Shown in pieces: positions 11,246 to 20,336 of a DNA stretch of 64,000 nucleotides (its first letter is position 1; every line of letters begins with the position of its first letter). The notes under the pieces are model-generated. The model worked only from the letters and a program-made list of their open reading frames with translations. It had not been told where the DNA came from and ran no database searches. The stretch covers positions 1,240,001-1,304,000 of the forward strand of contig NZ_CP016449.1 of the NCBI RefSeq assembly GCF_001713375.1. Direction: 5' to 3'. Origin of the DNA: Hydrogenophaga sp. RAC07 (GTDB taxonomy: Bacteria; Pseudomonadota; Gammaproteobacteria; Burkholderiales; Burkholderiaceae_C). The translations under genes and the position numbers were made by a program.

Positions 11246-12217
11246 ATGACACTTTCACGCCCATCCCCGGTCCGTCGCGCCTTGCTCGCTGCGGGCCTTG
11301 TGTGCACCCTGGGCCTGGCCCAGGCGCAGACCACCACCCGCATCCTCGTGGGCTTCCCGCCCGGTGGCGGCACCGACGCGATCGCGCGCATCCTGGGCGA
11401 AAGGCTCAAGGAAGAGCTGGGTCATGCCGTCATCGTGGAGAACAAACCCGGCGCGGGTGGGCAGATCGCTGCACAGGCGCTCAAGGCCTCGGTGGCTGAT
11501 GGCAACACCCTGTTCCTGAGCCACGACCACAGCATCACCATCCTGCCCATGGTGATGAAGGCCCCGGGCTACGAGCCGGCCAAGGACTTCGTGCCGGTGG
11601 CCGGATTCGCCACCTTTGTGAACGCGTTCGCGGTGTCCGGCGGCACGCCCGCCACCGGCTTCAAGGCCTATGTGGACGGTGTGAAGGCCGCCGGCGGCAA
11701 AGGCACGGTGGGCATTCCCGCGCCGGCCTCGGTGCCGCAGTTCCTGGTGCAGGTGATCGCGAAGCAGAACGGCCTGGACCTGGTGGCCGCACCCTACCGT
11801 GGCAGTGCACCCATGATGGCCGACATGCTGGGCAACCAGATCCCGGCCGGTGTGGCCTCCATTCCCGACTTCATTGAAAACCACAAGGCCGGCAAGCTGC
11901 GCGTGGTGGCCGTCATGGGCACCCAGCGCCAGGCAGCCATGCCCGAGGTGCCCACCTTTGCCGAACTCGGCCTCAAGGGCTTTGAAGACGTGCCGTACTA
12001 CGGGCTGTTCGCCCCGGCCGGCACACCCAAGGCCACGCTGGACCGCATCGCGCAGGCGGTGCAGAAGGCCATTGCCCAGCCCGATGTGCGCGACAAGCTC
12101 ACCGCCATGGGCCTGAGCGTGGGTTTCATGACCGGCGAGCAGCTGGGTGCGCGCGAACAGGCTTATGGCAAGGTCTGGGCGAAGATCATCCAGGACAGTG
12201 GGTTCCAACCACAATGA
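11246..12217 (+). CDS. Bug-family (TctC-like) periplasmic solute-binding protein
   Basis: Tripartite tricarboxylate transporter receptor of 323 aa. A Sec signal peptide ends around A27 (LAQA before QTTTR). The mature protein shows the Bug signatures ILVGFPPGGGTDAIAR, VIVENKPGAGG and VPYYGLFAPAGTP. Bug proteins bind carboxylates or aromatic acids in the periplasm. Burkholderiales hold many copies without adjacent TctAB membrane partners, as here. ATG 11246 follows CCGGAG at fair spacing. Confidence 0.95.
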   Translation: MTLSRPSPVRRALLAAGLVCTLGLAQAQTTTRILVGFPPGGGTDAIARILGERLKEELGHAVIVENKPGAGGQIAAQALKASVADGNTLFLSHDHSITILPMVMKAPGYEPAKDFVPVAGFATFVNAFAVSGGTPATGFKAYVDGVKAAGGKGTVGIPAPASVPQFLVQVIAKQNGLDLVAAPYRGSAPMMADMLGNQIPAGVASIPDFIENHKAGKLRVVAVMGTQRQAAMPEVPTFAELGLKGFEDVPYYGLFAPAGTPKATLDRIAQAVQKAIAQPDVRDKLTAMGLSVGFMTGEQLGAREQAYGKVWAKIIQDSGFQPQ

Positions 12218-12220
12218 GTG

Positions 12221-12775
12221 TCACCCGGCGAGGAGGCGATGTACGAGGTCCGGCGTGCTGTGCGCGCCGTACTTGCGCATCAGCCTCGCCCGGTAGATCT
12301 CCACCGTGCGGTGGCTGATCTCAAGGGCCTTGCCGATCTCCTTGCTGGTCAGGCCGCTCATGAGGTGGGCCGCCACCTCGCGCTCGCGCGGCGTGAGGTC
12401 GGCTTTCACGGTGCGGCGTGAGCTGAGGTCCTCAAAGCTCCAGATGCCGGCGGCGTGCGGCGTTTCGCGGCTCAAGGCGCGCCCGGTCACATGGCACCAG
12501 AAAGTCTCGTCTTTCAGGCGGCCACCCACACGTTTCATGATGCGGTCGTCCGCGTAGGTGCCGCCCTTGCCCAGCAGCGGCGCCATGCGTGCGCCCAGGC
12601 GCTCGTACTCGTCGGCACTGGGGTAGAGAATCTGAAAGCTCTGACCCACGAGCTGCTCTCGCGTTGCGCCGAACATCTCGCACAGCACCTCGTTGCAATC
12701 GACCATGGTTCGTTCACGGGAGAGCGCCAGGCCCACGGGCGCCAGGTCAAATGCAAGGCGGTAGTCGATGTCCAT
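12221..12775 (-). CDS. PAS domain LuxR/NarL-type transcriptional regulator
   Basis: Cytoplasmic regulator of 184 aa. Residues 5-110 form a PAS sensor domain (LAFDLAPVGLALSRE, VDCNEVLCEMFGATREQL). Residues 127-175 are a LuxR-type helix-turn-helix (LTPREREVAAHLMSGLTSKE, then HRTVEIYRARLMRKYG). There is no receiver domain, so the PAS domain probably senses a small molecule directly. It is transcribed away from the CoA-transferase genes; a near-perfect TACGTA-type palindrome in the gap is its likely operator. It is convergent with the Bug gene, with a 3-nt gap. Confidence 0.92.
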   Translation of the reverse strand: MDIDYRLAFDLAPVGLALSRERTMVDCNEVLCEMFGATREQLVGQSFQILYPSADEYERLGARMAPLLGKGGTYADDRIMKRVGGRLKDETFWCHVTGRALSRETPHAAGIWSFEDLSSRRTVKADLTPREREVAAHLMSGLTSKEIGKALEISHRTVEIYRARLMRKYGAHSTPDLVHRLLAG

Positions 12776-12800
12776 GGGGTGAGGGTTTTGCTTTACGAGT

Positions 12801-12824
12801 TACTACGTATGCCGTTACGTAGTA
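12801..12824. promoter_or_regulatory. Inverted repeat, likely LuxR-type operator of the CoA-transferase genes
   Basis: Perfect 9-bp arms TACTACGTA (12801-12809) and TACGTAGTA (12816-12824) are separated by 6 bp. TACGTA-centred palindromes are typical targets of NarL/FixJ-type LuxR domains, and a gene for such a regulator starts 26 bp away. TAGTAT at 12820-12825 could serve as a -10 for scoA, which would place the operator over the -35, consistent with activation. Confidence 0.6.
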
Positions 12825-12863
12825 TCGTACCGGCTCCCTTGCTTCAACCCAGGAGACAGCAAC

Positions 12864-13571
12864 GTGAACAAGATTTTCCCGAGCGCGGCCGACGCGCTCA
12901 AAGACATCGTCGCCGACGGCCAGTTGTTCGCCGTGGGCGGCTTCGGGCTCTGCGGCATTCCCGAAGCCCTCATCGACGCGCTGCGCGACAGCGGCAAGAA
13001 GAACCTCACCGTGATCTCGAACAACGCGGGCGTGGACGGCTTTGGCCTGGGCAAGCTGCTGGAAACGCGGCAGATCACCAAGATGATTTCAAGCTATGTG
13101 GGCGAGAACAAGGAGTTCGAGCGCCAGTACCTCGCCGGTGAACTGCAGCTCGAGTTCACGCCGCAGGGCACGCTGGCCGAGAAGCTGCGCGCCGGCGGCG
13201 CCGGCATTCCGGCTTTCTTCACCAAAACCGGCGTGGGCACCATGGTGGCCGAAGGCAAGGAACTGCGCGAGTTCGATGGCGAAACCTATGTGATGGAGCG
13301 CGCACTCGTGCCCGACGTCTCGTTGGTGAAAGCCTGGCGTGCCGACACCTCGGGCAACCTGCAGTTCCGCTTCACCGCGCGCAACTTCAACCCCGCGGTG
13401 GCCATGGCCGGCAAGATCTGCGTGGTCGAGGTCGAGGAGATCGTGGAGAAGGGCGCCATCGCCCCCGACCAGGTTCACCTGCCCGGCATCTATGTGCACC
13501 GCCTGGTGCTCAACGCCACGCCCGAGAAGCGCATCGAAAAACGAACCATCACCGACAAGGCGGGAGTCTGA
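12864..13571 (+). CDS. scoA: 3-oxoacid CoA-transferase subunit A
   Basis: Alpha subunit (235 aa) of a succinyl-CoA:3-ketoacid-type CoA-transferase, which moves CoA between succinyl-CoA or acetyl-CoA and acetoacetate-like acids. Family signatures are [16 protein letters not shown] (residues 25-40), [11 protein letters not shown] and [13 protein letters not shown]. The start is GTG 12864 with AGGAGA upstream. ScoB follows after 1 nt, as usual for these heterodimers. The divergent PAS-LuxR gene and palindrome suggest dedicated control. AtoD- or PcaI-like substrate specificity cannot be excluded. Confidence 0.93.
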   Translation: MNKIFPSAADALKDIVADGQLFAVGGFGLCGIPEALIDALRDSGKKNLTVISNNAGVDGFGLGKLLETRQITKMISSYVGENKEFERQYLAGELQLEFTPQGTLAEKLRAGGAGIPAFFTKTGVGTMVAEGKELREFDGETYVMERALVPDVSLVKAWRADTSGNLQFRFTARNFNPAVAMAGKICVVEVEEIVEKGAIAPDQVHLPGIYVHRLVLNATPEKRIEKRTITDKAGV

Positions 13572-13572
13572 T

Positions 13573-14211
13573 ATGCCCTGGAACCAAGACCAGATGGCTG
13601 CGCGCGCAGCCCACGAACTCGAAGACGGTTTTTACGTGAACCTGGGCATCGGCATTCCCACGCTGGTGGCCAACTTCGTGCCCGCCGACAAAGAGGTGTG
13701 GCTGCAGAGCGAGAACGGCATGCTGGGCATCGGCCCGTTTCCCACCGAGGACGAGGTGGACGCCGACCTCATCAACGCCGGCAAACAGACCGTGACCACC
13801 ATCGCCGGCTCCAGCATCTTCGGCAGCCACGACAGCTTCGCCATGATCCGCGGCGGCAAGATCAACCTGAGCATCCTGGGCGCCATGCAGGTGAGCGCCA
13901 AGGGCGACCTGGCCAACTGGATGATCCCCGGCAAGATGGTCAAGGGCATGGGCGGTGCCATGGACCTGGTGGCGGGCGTCAAGCGCGTGATCATCCTCAT
14001 GGAGCACGTGGCCAAGAAGAAAGACGGCACCGAAGACCTGAAGATCCTTGACCAGTGCACCTTGCCACTCACCGGCGTGGGCGTGGTCAACCGCATCATC
14101 ACCGACCTCGGCGTGATGGACGTGACACCGCAAGGCCTGAAGCTCGTGGAACTGGCCCCGGGCGTCACGCGCGAGTTCATCCAGTCCAAGACCGGACCCA
14201 CGCTGCTCTGA
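13573..14211 (+). CDS. scoB: 3-oxoacid CoA-transferase subunit B
   Basis: Beta subunit of 212 aa with the catalytic glutamate E47 in [11 protein letters not shown], which forms the glutamyl-CoA thioester. [25 protein letters not shown] and [15 protein letters not shown] are typical. ATG 13573 comes 1 nt after the scoA stop. A rho-independent terminator lies about 20 nt downstream, so scoAB is probably a two-gene unit. Confidence 0.94.
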   Translation: MPWNQDQMAARAAHELEDGFYVNLGIGIPTLVANFVPADKEVWLQSENGMLGIGPFPTEDEVDADLINAGKQTVTTIAGSSIFGSHDSFAMIRGGKINLSILGAMQVSAKGDLANWMIPGKMVKGMGGAMDLVAGVKRVIILMEHVAKKKDGTEDLKILDQCTLPLTGVGVVNRIITDLGVMDVTPQGLKLVELAPGVTREFIQSKTGPTLL

Positions 14212-14232
14212 CGGCTAGAATTCCGGCAGCCC

Positions 14233-14260
14233 AACGCCCGCCACGAGCGGGCGTTTTCTT
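14233..14260 (+). terminator. Rho-independent terminator after scoAB
   Basis: The stem AACGCCCGC (14233-14241) / GCGGGCGTT (14247-14255) has loop CACGA and is followed by TTTCTT. It separates scoAB from the TMEM165-type gene, whose start is only about 20 nt further on. Confidence 0.85.
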
Positions 14261-14281
14261 TGTCAGCAACAAGATCCCCTT

Positions 14282-14860
14282 TTGGAAGCTTTCCTCATCT
14301 CCACGGGCATCGTCGCCCTCGCCGAAATGGGCGACAAGACGCAATTGCTGGCCCTCGTGCTGGCCGCGCGTTTCAAACGCCCCTGGCCCATCGTCTGGGG
14401 CATCCTCGCCGCCACCTTGCTCAACCACGCCCTGGCCGGCCTGGCAGGCGCCTGGATCATGGCCGCGGTCGGGCCCGACGTGATGCGCTGGGTCTTGGGC
14501 GTGTCCTTCATCGCCATGGCGCTGTGGATGCTGATCCCCGACAAGCTCGACGACGACAACGCCGTGCCCCAGCGTCGGATGGGTGTGTTCTTCATCACCA
14601 CCTGGGCTTTCTTTCTGGCCGAGATGGGCGACAAGACACAGATTGCCACCGTGGCTCTGGGAGCCCAGTACGAACCTCTCTACGCCGTGGTGCTGGGCAC
14701 CACCGCCGGCATGATGCTGGCCAACGCGCCGGTGGTGTTCTTTGGCGATGCCATCACGCGCCAGGTGCCTATCAAGCTGGTGCACGCCATAGCTGCCCTT
14801 ATCTTTGTGATGCTCGGTGTGCTCACGCTGCTCGGTGTCGGAAAATCTTTCATGGCTTGA
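14282..14860 (+). CDS. TMEM165/GDT1 (UPF0016) family cation transporter
   Basis: Inner-membrane protein of 192 aa with about six hydrophobic helices and two copies of the diagnostic E-x-G-D-K-T motif (EMGDKTQ at residues 15 and 114). The family exports Mn2+ or exchanges Ca2+/Mn2+ for protons; bacterial members such as MneA protect against manganese. The start appears to be TTG 14282 (TTG-GAA-GCT-TTC), because no ATG or GTG precedes the first motif in frame. Only about 20 nt separate it from the upstream terminator, so read-through or a promoter overlapping the hairpin is needed. No yybP-ykoY riboswitch was seen. Confidence 0.9.
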   Translation: MEAFLISTGIVALAEMGDKTQLLALVLAARFKRPWPIVWGILAATLLNHALAGLAGAWIMAAVGPDVMRWVLGVSFIAMALWMLIPDKLDDDNAVPQRRMGVFFITTWAFFLAEMGDKTQIATVALGAQYEPLYAVVLGTTAGMMLANAPVVFFGDAITRQVPIKLVHAIAALIFVMLGVLTLLGVGKSFMA

Positions 14861-14887
14861 CTGCCGCTGAAAGCCAGCCCAACCAAC

Positions 14888-14913
14888 AAAAAGGCCCCGA
14901 ATGGGGCCTTTTT
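14888..14913. terminator. Bidirectional terminator between TMEM165-type gene and tRNA-Gly
   Basis: AAAAAGGCCCC (14888-14898), loop GAAT, then GGGGCCTTTTT (14903-14913). The A-run/T-run symmetry lets it work on both strands: for the upstream transporter on plus and for the tRNA on minus. Confidence 0.85.
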
Positions 14914-14920
14914 GTTTACA

Positions 14921-14994
14921 TGGAGCGGGTGAAGGGAATCGAACCCTCGTATGAAGCTTGGGAAGCTGCCGTTCTGCCATTGAACTACACCCGC
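14921..14994 (-). tRNA. tRNA-Gly, anticodon CCC
   Basis: The minus strand reads GCGGGTGTAGTTCAATGGCA..., then anticodon loop TTCCCAA, T-arm GGGTTCGATTCCC, acceptor CACCCGC, discriminator T and an encoded CCA end (74 nt with CCA). The sequence closely parallels enterobacterial glyU (Gly-CCC). The anticodon stem GCAGC/GCTTC contains one C-U mismatch at its second pair. A terminator lies immediately downstream. Confidence 0.95.
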
Positions 14995-15199
14995 GAGGGG
15001 GTGGAGTTTACGCGAAGCAGGCGGTCAAACGTGTCGGGTTTCTTGACAAGGCCCGTGCCTCAAAAAGCTGATCGACAATTCAATTGCGCACAAGTGTTTG
15101 TTTTTTCTGCGCTTTTTGAAGCTGGCAAGGAATGTGCTGTTTGTCACGCGTCAAGCCGAACCGGTCCAGTCCCGGACCGCAACTTCTAAGGAGAACGCT

Positions 15200-15907
15200 A
15201 TGACACTTCTGAAAAAATCAGTCGCGGCCTGTGCGGTTGCGTTGGCGGGGTTGGCGGCGACGTCCAGTCATGCGGCCCTCACCTTTGGCAGTATTCCCGA
15301 CGGGGCCGTGAACGAGTTCCTCAGCACCAACTTTGGCGGGGGCGCAGTCGGACCGGTGGAAGGCTGGTACGGCGCGCAGCTCTACTTGAGCGGCGGCCCT
15401 TTGCAGATCACGGTTGACTATTTTGGTGCCGAAGCGGGATTCCGAAATTCATTCTCGGGCTTCGGAGGCGCTTGCAGCTTCAACCATGGCGGAGGCACCA
15501 CGTTCAACGCTTTGGGAAATCCCCTGCAGACTTGCGTCGTCAACAACGTGGCTTCAGGCCTGCTGGACTTCGGTTTCATATCCGGCCTGCCTGGCATTGC
15601 AGACAATGGCTCCAACCCCGACAACTCGCTGGGCGCCACACCGAACTTCTTCGTTTCATTGACCAGCACGGCAGGCCTTGGAGGGCTGGACAACAATGGC
15701 GATCTTTCCACGGCTGGTAGCGGGACCATTGCCTGGTTGTTCCTGGACGACGGAGGTGCGGGGGACGACGACAATCATGACGACATGGTGGTCCGCCTGA
15801 GCATCACAGGCGGAAGTATTGGCATTCCTGAGCCAGGGACCGTCGCCTTGCTCGGCGCGGCGCTTCTCGGTATGGGCGCTGTGCGTCGCCGTCGTGCGCT
15901 CAAATAA
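15200..15907 (+). CDS. PEP-CTERM sorting-domain exported protein
   Basis: Secreted protein of 235 aa. It has a Sec signal peptide (residues 1 to about 26, ending SHAA) and a C-terminal PEP-CTERM anchor at residues 209-235: IPEPGTVALLG, hydrophobic helix, then RRRR. Exosortase recognises this tail. The body is Gly/Asn/Asp-rich, with a pair of likely disulfide cysteines and a DDGGAGDDDNHDD acidic stretch that could bind calcium. ATG 15200 has AAGGAG at ideal spacing, and a terminator follows. No exosortase gene is in the window. PEP-CTERM proteins are linked to exopolysaccharide and biofilm or floc formation; the individual role is unknown. Confidence 0.92.
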   Translation: MTLLKKSVAACAVALAGLAATSSHAALTFGSIPDGAVNEFLSTNFGGGAVGPVEGWYGAQLYLSGGPLQITVDYFGAEAGFRNSFSGFGGACSFNHGGGTTFNALGNPLQTCVVNNVASGLLDFGFISGLPGIADNGSNPDNSLGATPNFFVSLTSTAGLGGLDNNGDLSTAGSGTIAWLFLDDGGAGDDDNHDDMVVRLSITGGSIGIPEPGTVALLGAALLGMGAVRRRRALK

Positions 15908-15929
15908 ACAGAAGCAGGCATCGCCAATG

Positions 15930-15957
15930 AAAAGGAGCGCACCGCGCTCCTTTTTTT
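15930..15957 (+). terminator. Rho-independent terminator after PEP-CTERM gene
   Basis: The stem GGAGCGC/GCGCTCC with loop ACC is followed by seven T residues and preceded by an A-run, so it may also stop minus-strand transcription from gabD. Confidence 0.88.
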
Positions 15958-15974
15958 CTGCCCGCTTCAAAACC

Positions 15975-17465
15975 TCACTTCAAGATGTCCCCCACGCACA
16001 GGTACTTGATCTCCACATAGTCGTCCATGCCGTGGTGCGAGCCCTCACGGCCCAGGCCCGACTGCTTCACGCCGCCGAACGGCACGTGCTCGGTCGCCAG
16101 GATGCCCACGTTGATGCCGACCATGCCGTACTCCAGCGCTTCGCTCACGCGGAAGATGCGGCCCACGTCGCGGCTGTAGAAGTAGCTGGCCAGACCAAAC
16201 TCGGTGTTGTTGGCCGCATCGATGGCTTCCTGCTCGGTGTGGAACTTGAACACCGGGGCGAAGGGGCCGAAGGTTTCTTCTTTGGCGCACAGCATGTCGG
16301 CGGTTGCGTCGGCCACCACGGTGGCCTCGAAGAACTGGCCGCTGCCGATGTTCGTCAATCGCTTGCCGCCGGTCATCACGCGTGCGCCCTTGGCCACGGC
16401 ATCGTCCACATGCCGCTGCACCTTCACCAGTGCCGCTTCTTCGATCAGCGGCCCTTGGTTCACGCCGTCCTCGAAGCCGTTGCCGACCTTGGTGGTCTTC
16501 ACCTTGGCAGAGAACTTCTCCACGAAGCTGTCGTACACGCCGGCCTGCACGTAGATGCGGTTGGAGCAGACGCAGGTCTGGCCGGCGTTGCGGTACTTGC
16601 TGGCGAAGGCGCCCTCCACGGCGCTGTCGACGTCGGCATCGTCGAACACGATGAAGGGCGCGTTGCCGCCGAGCTCGAGCGACATTTTCTTGACCGTGGG
16701 CGCGCACTGCGCCATGAGGATGCGGCCGACTTCGGTGGAGCCGGTGAAGCTGATGTGGCGCACCACGTCGCTTTCGCACAGCACCTTGCCCACGGCGATG
16801 CTGTTGTCGGCGTCGGCGCAGAGCATGTTGAGCACACCGGCCGGAATACCGGCGCGGATGGCCAGCTCGGCCGCGGCCAGCGCGGTCAGCGGCGTGAGCT
16901 CGGCGGGTTTGATGATCACCGGGCAGCCGGCGGCGAGCGCGGGCGCGACCTTGCGCGTGATCATGGCCAGCGGGAAGTTCCACGGTGTGATGGCCGCGCA
17001 CACGCCGATGGGTTGTTTGAGCACGATCAGGCGCCGGTTGTTGTCAAAGGTGGGCAAGGTCTCGCCGTTGACGCGCTTGGCCTCTTCGGCGAACCACTCC
17101 ACGAAGCTCGCGCCGTAGGCGATCTCGCCCTTGGCCTCGGCGAACGGCTTGCCCTGCTCGGCGGTGAGGATGCGCCCCAGGTCTTCCTGGTTGGCCATCA
17201 ACAGGTCGAACCACTTGCGCAAGATGATGCTTCGCTCCTTGGCGGTCTTGGCTTTCCACGCGGGCCAGGCGGCGTTGGCCGCAGCAATGGCGGCCTCTGC
17301 GTCCTTGGGGCCGAGGTTGGCCACGTCGGCGAGCTTGAGGCCGGTGGCCGGGTCGAGCACGTCGAAGCGGCTGGCACCCGCGACCCACTGGCCGTTGACC
17401 AGTCCGTCGGTCTTGAGCAGGGTGGGGTCTTTCAACAGGGCGAGTGGGGAAGTCTTCATGTCCAT
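15975..17465 (-). CDS. gabD: NAD(P)-dependent succinate-semialdehyde dehydrogenase
   Basis: Aldehyde dehydrogenase of 496 aa in the GabD clade. Motifs: TPWNFPLAMI, FTGSTEVGRIL, ELGGNAPFIVFDDAD, catalytic C298 in GQTCVC, and the C-terminal EYGMVGINVG and FGGVKQSGLGREG. It oxidises succinate semialdehyde to succinate in GABA or gamma-hydroxybutyrate degradation; glutarate semialdehyde is another possible substrate. ATG 17465 is preferred (GGAG upstream); ATG 17459 is an alternative. It is divergent from alaS and ends next to the PEP-CTERM terminator. Confidence 0.94.
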   Translation of the reverse strand: MDMKTSPLALLKDPTLLKTDGLVNGQWVAGASRFDVLDPATGLKLADVANLGPKDAEAAIAAANAAWPAWKAKTAKERSIILRKWFDLLMANQEDLGRILTAEQGKPFAEAKGEIAYGASFVEWFAEEAKRVNGETLPTFDNNRRLIVLKQPIGVCAAITPWNFPLAMITRKVAPALAAGCPVIIKPAELTPLTALAAAELAIRAGIPAGVLNMLCADADNSIAVGKVLCESDVVRHISFTGSTEVGRILMAQCAPTVKKMSLELGGNAPFIVFDDADVDSAVEGAFASKYRNAGQTCVCSNRIYVQAGVYDSFVEKFSAKVKTTKVGNGFEDGVNQGPLIEEAALVKVQRHVDDAVAKGARVMTGGKRLTNIGSGQFFEATVVADATADMLCAKEETFGPFAPVFKFHTEQEAIDAANNTEFGLASYFYSRDVGRIFRVSEALEYGMVGINVGILATEHVPFGGVKQSGLGREGSHHGMDDYVEIKYLCVGDILK

Positions 17466-17692
17466 GGGGAGTCTCCGGTGTTCGGTGCGCGCCAGGGTGG
17501 CAGGGCAGCCAGAAAGCATAGTCCTTTGACCCTCGGCGTGCAGTACCGCTGGCGACCTTGACCCCCGGTCCACCCGGGCAACAACGCCGCGAAAGCCCGC
17601 TTTGAGGCGAGCGGTCCGCCATGTTGGAAAATACGGGGTTTCGCGCGCCCGTGCGGCAGCCGTTTCCCTCGACCGAAAACCACAAGGCCACC

Positions 17693-20326
17693 ATGACCCG
17701 CCCCGCCACTGCAGTTGTTTCCGTTGCCGACATCCGCAAGAGCTTCCTGGACTTCTTCGCCTCCAAGGGCCACACCGTGGTCGCGTCCAGCTCGCTGGTG
17801 CCGGGCAACGACCCCACGCTCATGTTCACCAACTCGGGCATGGTCCAGTTCAAGGACGTGTTCCTCGGCACCGACAAGCGCCCCTATGTGCGCGCGGCCT
17901 CGGTGCAGGCCTGCCTGCGCGCCGGCGGCAAACACAACGACCTGGAAAACGTGGGCTACACCGCGCGCCACCACACCTTTTTCGAGATGCTGGGCAACTG
18001 GTCGTTTGGTGACTACTTCAAGCGCGAAAGCCTGAAGTGGGCCTGGGAGTTGCTGACCGAGGTCTACAAACTGCCGAAAGAGCGCTTGCTGGCCACGGTG
18101 TACGAAGAGGACGACGAGGCCTACGACATCTGGACCAAGGAGATCGGCCTGCCGCCCGAGCGCGTGATCCGCATTGGCGACAACAAGGGCGGGCGTTACA
18201 AGAGCGACAACTTCTGGATGATGGCCGACACCGGCCCGTGCGGCCCGTGCTCCGAGATCTTCTACGACCACGGCGACCACATTCCCGGCGGCCCCCCGGG
18301 CAGCCCCGATGAAGACGGCGACCGCTTCATCGAGATCTGGAACAACGTGTTCATGCAGTTCAACATGGACGAGACCGGCGCCGTGACGCCGCTGCCCGCG
18401 CCCTGCGTGGACACCGGCATGGGTCTGGAGCGCCTGGCCGCGATCCTGCAGCACGTGCACAGCAACTACGAGATCGACATCTTCGATGCGCTCATCAAGG
18501 CCGCCGGCCGCGAGACCGGCACGACCGACCTGAGCAACCCATCGCTGAAAGTGATCGCCGACCACATCCGCGCCACCTCGTTCCTCATCAGCGACGGCGT
18601 GATCCCGAGCAACGAGGGCCGCGGCTACGTGCAGCGCCGCATCGTGCGCCGCGCCATCCGCCACGGCTACAAGCTGGGCCAGAAGACGCCGTTCTTCCAC
18701 AAGATGGTGCCCGACCTGGTGCGCATGATGGGTGAGGCGTATCCGAACCTCGCGAAGCAGGCGGATCGCATCACCGAGGTGCTGCGGGTGGAGGAAGAGC
18801 GCTTTTACGAAACGCTGGCCAACGGCATGGAGATCCTCGATGCGGCCTTGGCCGATGGGGCCAAGGTGCTGCCCGGCGATGTGGCCTTCAAGTTGCACGA
18901 CACCTACGGCTTCCCGCTCGACCTTTCTGCCGACGTGTGCCGCGAGCGTGGTCTGAGCGTTGACGAAGCCGGTTTCCACGCCGCCATGGAAGCGCAAAAG
19001 GCCAAGGGCCGCGCGGCCGGCAAGTTCAAGATGGACAAGGCGCTCGACTACACCGGCGCCGGCAACACCTTTGTGGGTTACGAGCAGCTGGACGCCTCCG
19101 CGAAGATCGTGGCGCTGTACCTGGATGGCACGCCGGTGGCCGAGCTCAAGACCGGTCAACAGGGCGTGGTGGTGCTCGACAGCACGCCGTTTTACGCCGA
19201 GAGCGGCGGCCAGGTGGGCGACGAAGGCGTGATCACCAGCGGCTCGGCGCGCTTCGATGTGGGCGACACGCAGAAGATCAAGTCCGACGTGTTCGGTCAC
19301 CACGGCACCGTGGTGCAGGGCACCATCAGCGTGGGCGACAGCGCAGCGGCCCAGGTGAACACGGCGGTGCGCGCCGCCACCGTGCGCAACCACTCTGTGA
19401 CCCACCTGATGCACAAGGCCCTGCGCGAGGTGCTGGGCGATCACGTGCAGCAAAAAGGCAGCCTGGTCGATGCCGACAAGACGCGCTTCGACTTCACACA
19501 CAACGCGCCGGTCACGGACGCGCAGATCCGCAAGATCGAACAGCTCGTGAACGCCGAGATCGTGACCAACGCGCCGACGCAGGCACGTGTGATGGACATC
19601 GAGTCGGCGCAGAAGACCGGCGCCATGATGCTGTTTGGCGAGAAGTACGGCGAGTCGGTCCGGGTGCTCGACATCGGCTCCAGCCGCGAACTTTGCGGCG
19701 GCACGCACGTGAAGGCCACGGGCGACATCGGCTTCTTCACCATCACCGCCGAGGGCGGTGTGGCGGCGGGCGTGCGCCGGGTGGAAGCGGTGACAGGCCT
19801 GAATGCGCTGGCCTATGTGCAGGGCATGGAAGAGACGCTGGGTGGCGTGGCCGGCACGCTCAAGGTCACGCCGGGCGAAGTGCCTGCGCGCGTGGGTGCG
19901 CTGCTGGAGCAGATGCGCGATCTCGAGAAGGACATGAACGCGCTCAAGAGCCGCCTGGCCTCGGCCCAGGGCGACGAGCTGGTGAACCAGGCGGTGGACG
20001 TCAAGGGCATCAAGGTGCTGGCGGCGGTGTTGACCGGCGCAGACGCCAAGGGCCTGCGCGAAACCATGGACAAGCTCAAGGACAAGCTCAAGACCGCCGC
20101 CATCGTGCTGGCCGCCGTGGACGGCAACAAGGTGCAGATCGCCGCCGGCGTCACCGCCGACAGCACGGGCAAGGTCAAGGCCGGTGAACTGGTGAACTTT
20201 GTGGCCCAGCAGGTGGGCGGCAAGGGCGGCGGCAAGGCCGACATGGCCATGGCCGGCGGCACCGATGCGTCGGGTCTGGATGCCGCGCTCAAGTCGGTGC
20301 AGGCCTGGGTCGCCGAGCGGGCCTGA
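17693..20326 (+). CDS. alaS: Alanine--tRNA ligase
   Basis: Full-length class II synthetase of 877 aa. The catalytic domain starts [14 protein letters not shown] and has [19 protein letters not shown]; the editing domain zinc site has HSVTH near residue 567 and CGGTH near 668; the C-terminal oligomerisation domain ends [15 protein letters not shown]. The frame is open 24 codons further upstream, but ATG 17693 gives the standard start. It is divergent from gabD across about 230 bp, where no clear promoter was identified. Confidence 0.98.
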   Translation: MTRPATAVVSVADIRKSFLDFFASKGHTVVASSSLVPGNDPTLMFTNSGMVQFKDVFLGTDKRPYVRAASVQACLRAGGKHNDLENVGYTARHHTFFEMLGNWSFGDYFKRESLKWAWELLTEVYKLPKERLLATVYEEDDEAYDIWTKEIGLPPERVIRIGDNKGGRYKSDNFWMMADTGPCGPCSEIFYDHGDHIPGGPPGSPDEDGDRFIEIWNNVFMQFNMDETGAVTPLPAPCVDTGMGLERLAAILQHVHSNYEIDIFDALIKAAGRETGTTDLSNPSLKVIADHIRATSFLISDGVIPSNEGRGYVQRRIVRRAIRHGYKLGQKTPFFHKMVPDLVRMMGEAYPNLAKQADRITEVLRVEEERFYETLANGMEILDAALADGAKVLPGDVAFKLHDTYGFPLDLSADVCRERGLSVDEAGFHAAMEAQKAKGRAAGKFKMDKALDYTGAGNTFVGYEQLDASAKIVALYLDGTPVAELKTGQQGVVVLDSTPFYAESGGQVGDEGVITSGSARFDVGDTQKIKSDVFGHHGTVVQGTISVGDSAAAQVNTAVRAATVRNHSVTHLMHKALREVLGDHVQQKGSLVDADKTRFDFTHNAPVTDAQIRKIEQLVNAEIVTNAPTQARVMDIESAQKTGAMMLFGEKYGESVRVLDIGSSRELCGGTHVKATGDIGFFTITAEGGVAAGVRRVEAVTGLNALAYVQGMEETLGGVAGTLKVTPGEVPARVGALLEQMRDLEKDMNALKSRLASAQGDELVNQAVDVKGIKVLAAVLTGADAKGLRETMDKLKDKLKTAAIVLAAVDGNKVQIAAGVTADSTGKVKAGELVNFVAQQVGGKGGGKADMAMAGGTDASGLDAALKSVQAWVAERA

Positions 20327-20336
20327 GCCTGCCGGT

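Noticed and set aside
14212..14281. A manganese riboswitch before the TMEM165-type gene
   Set aside because: The space contains only the scoAB terminator and 20 further bases.
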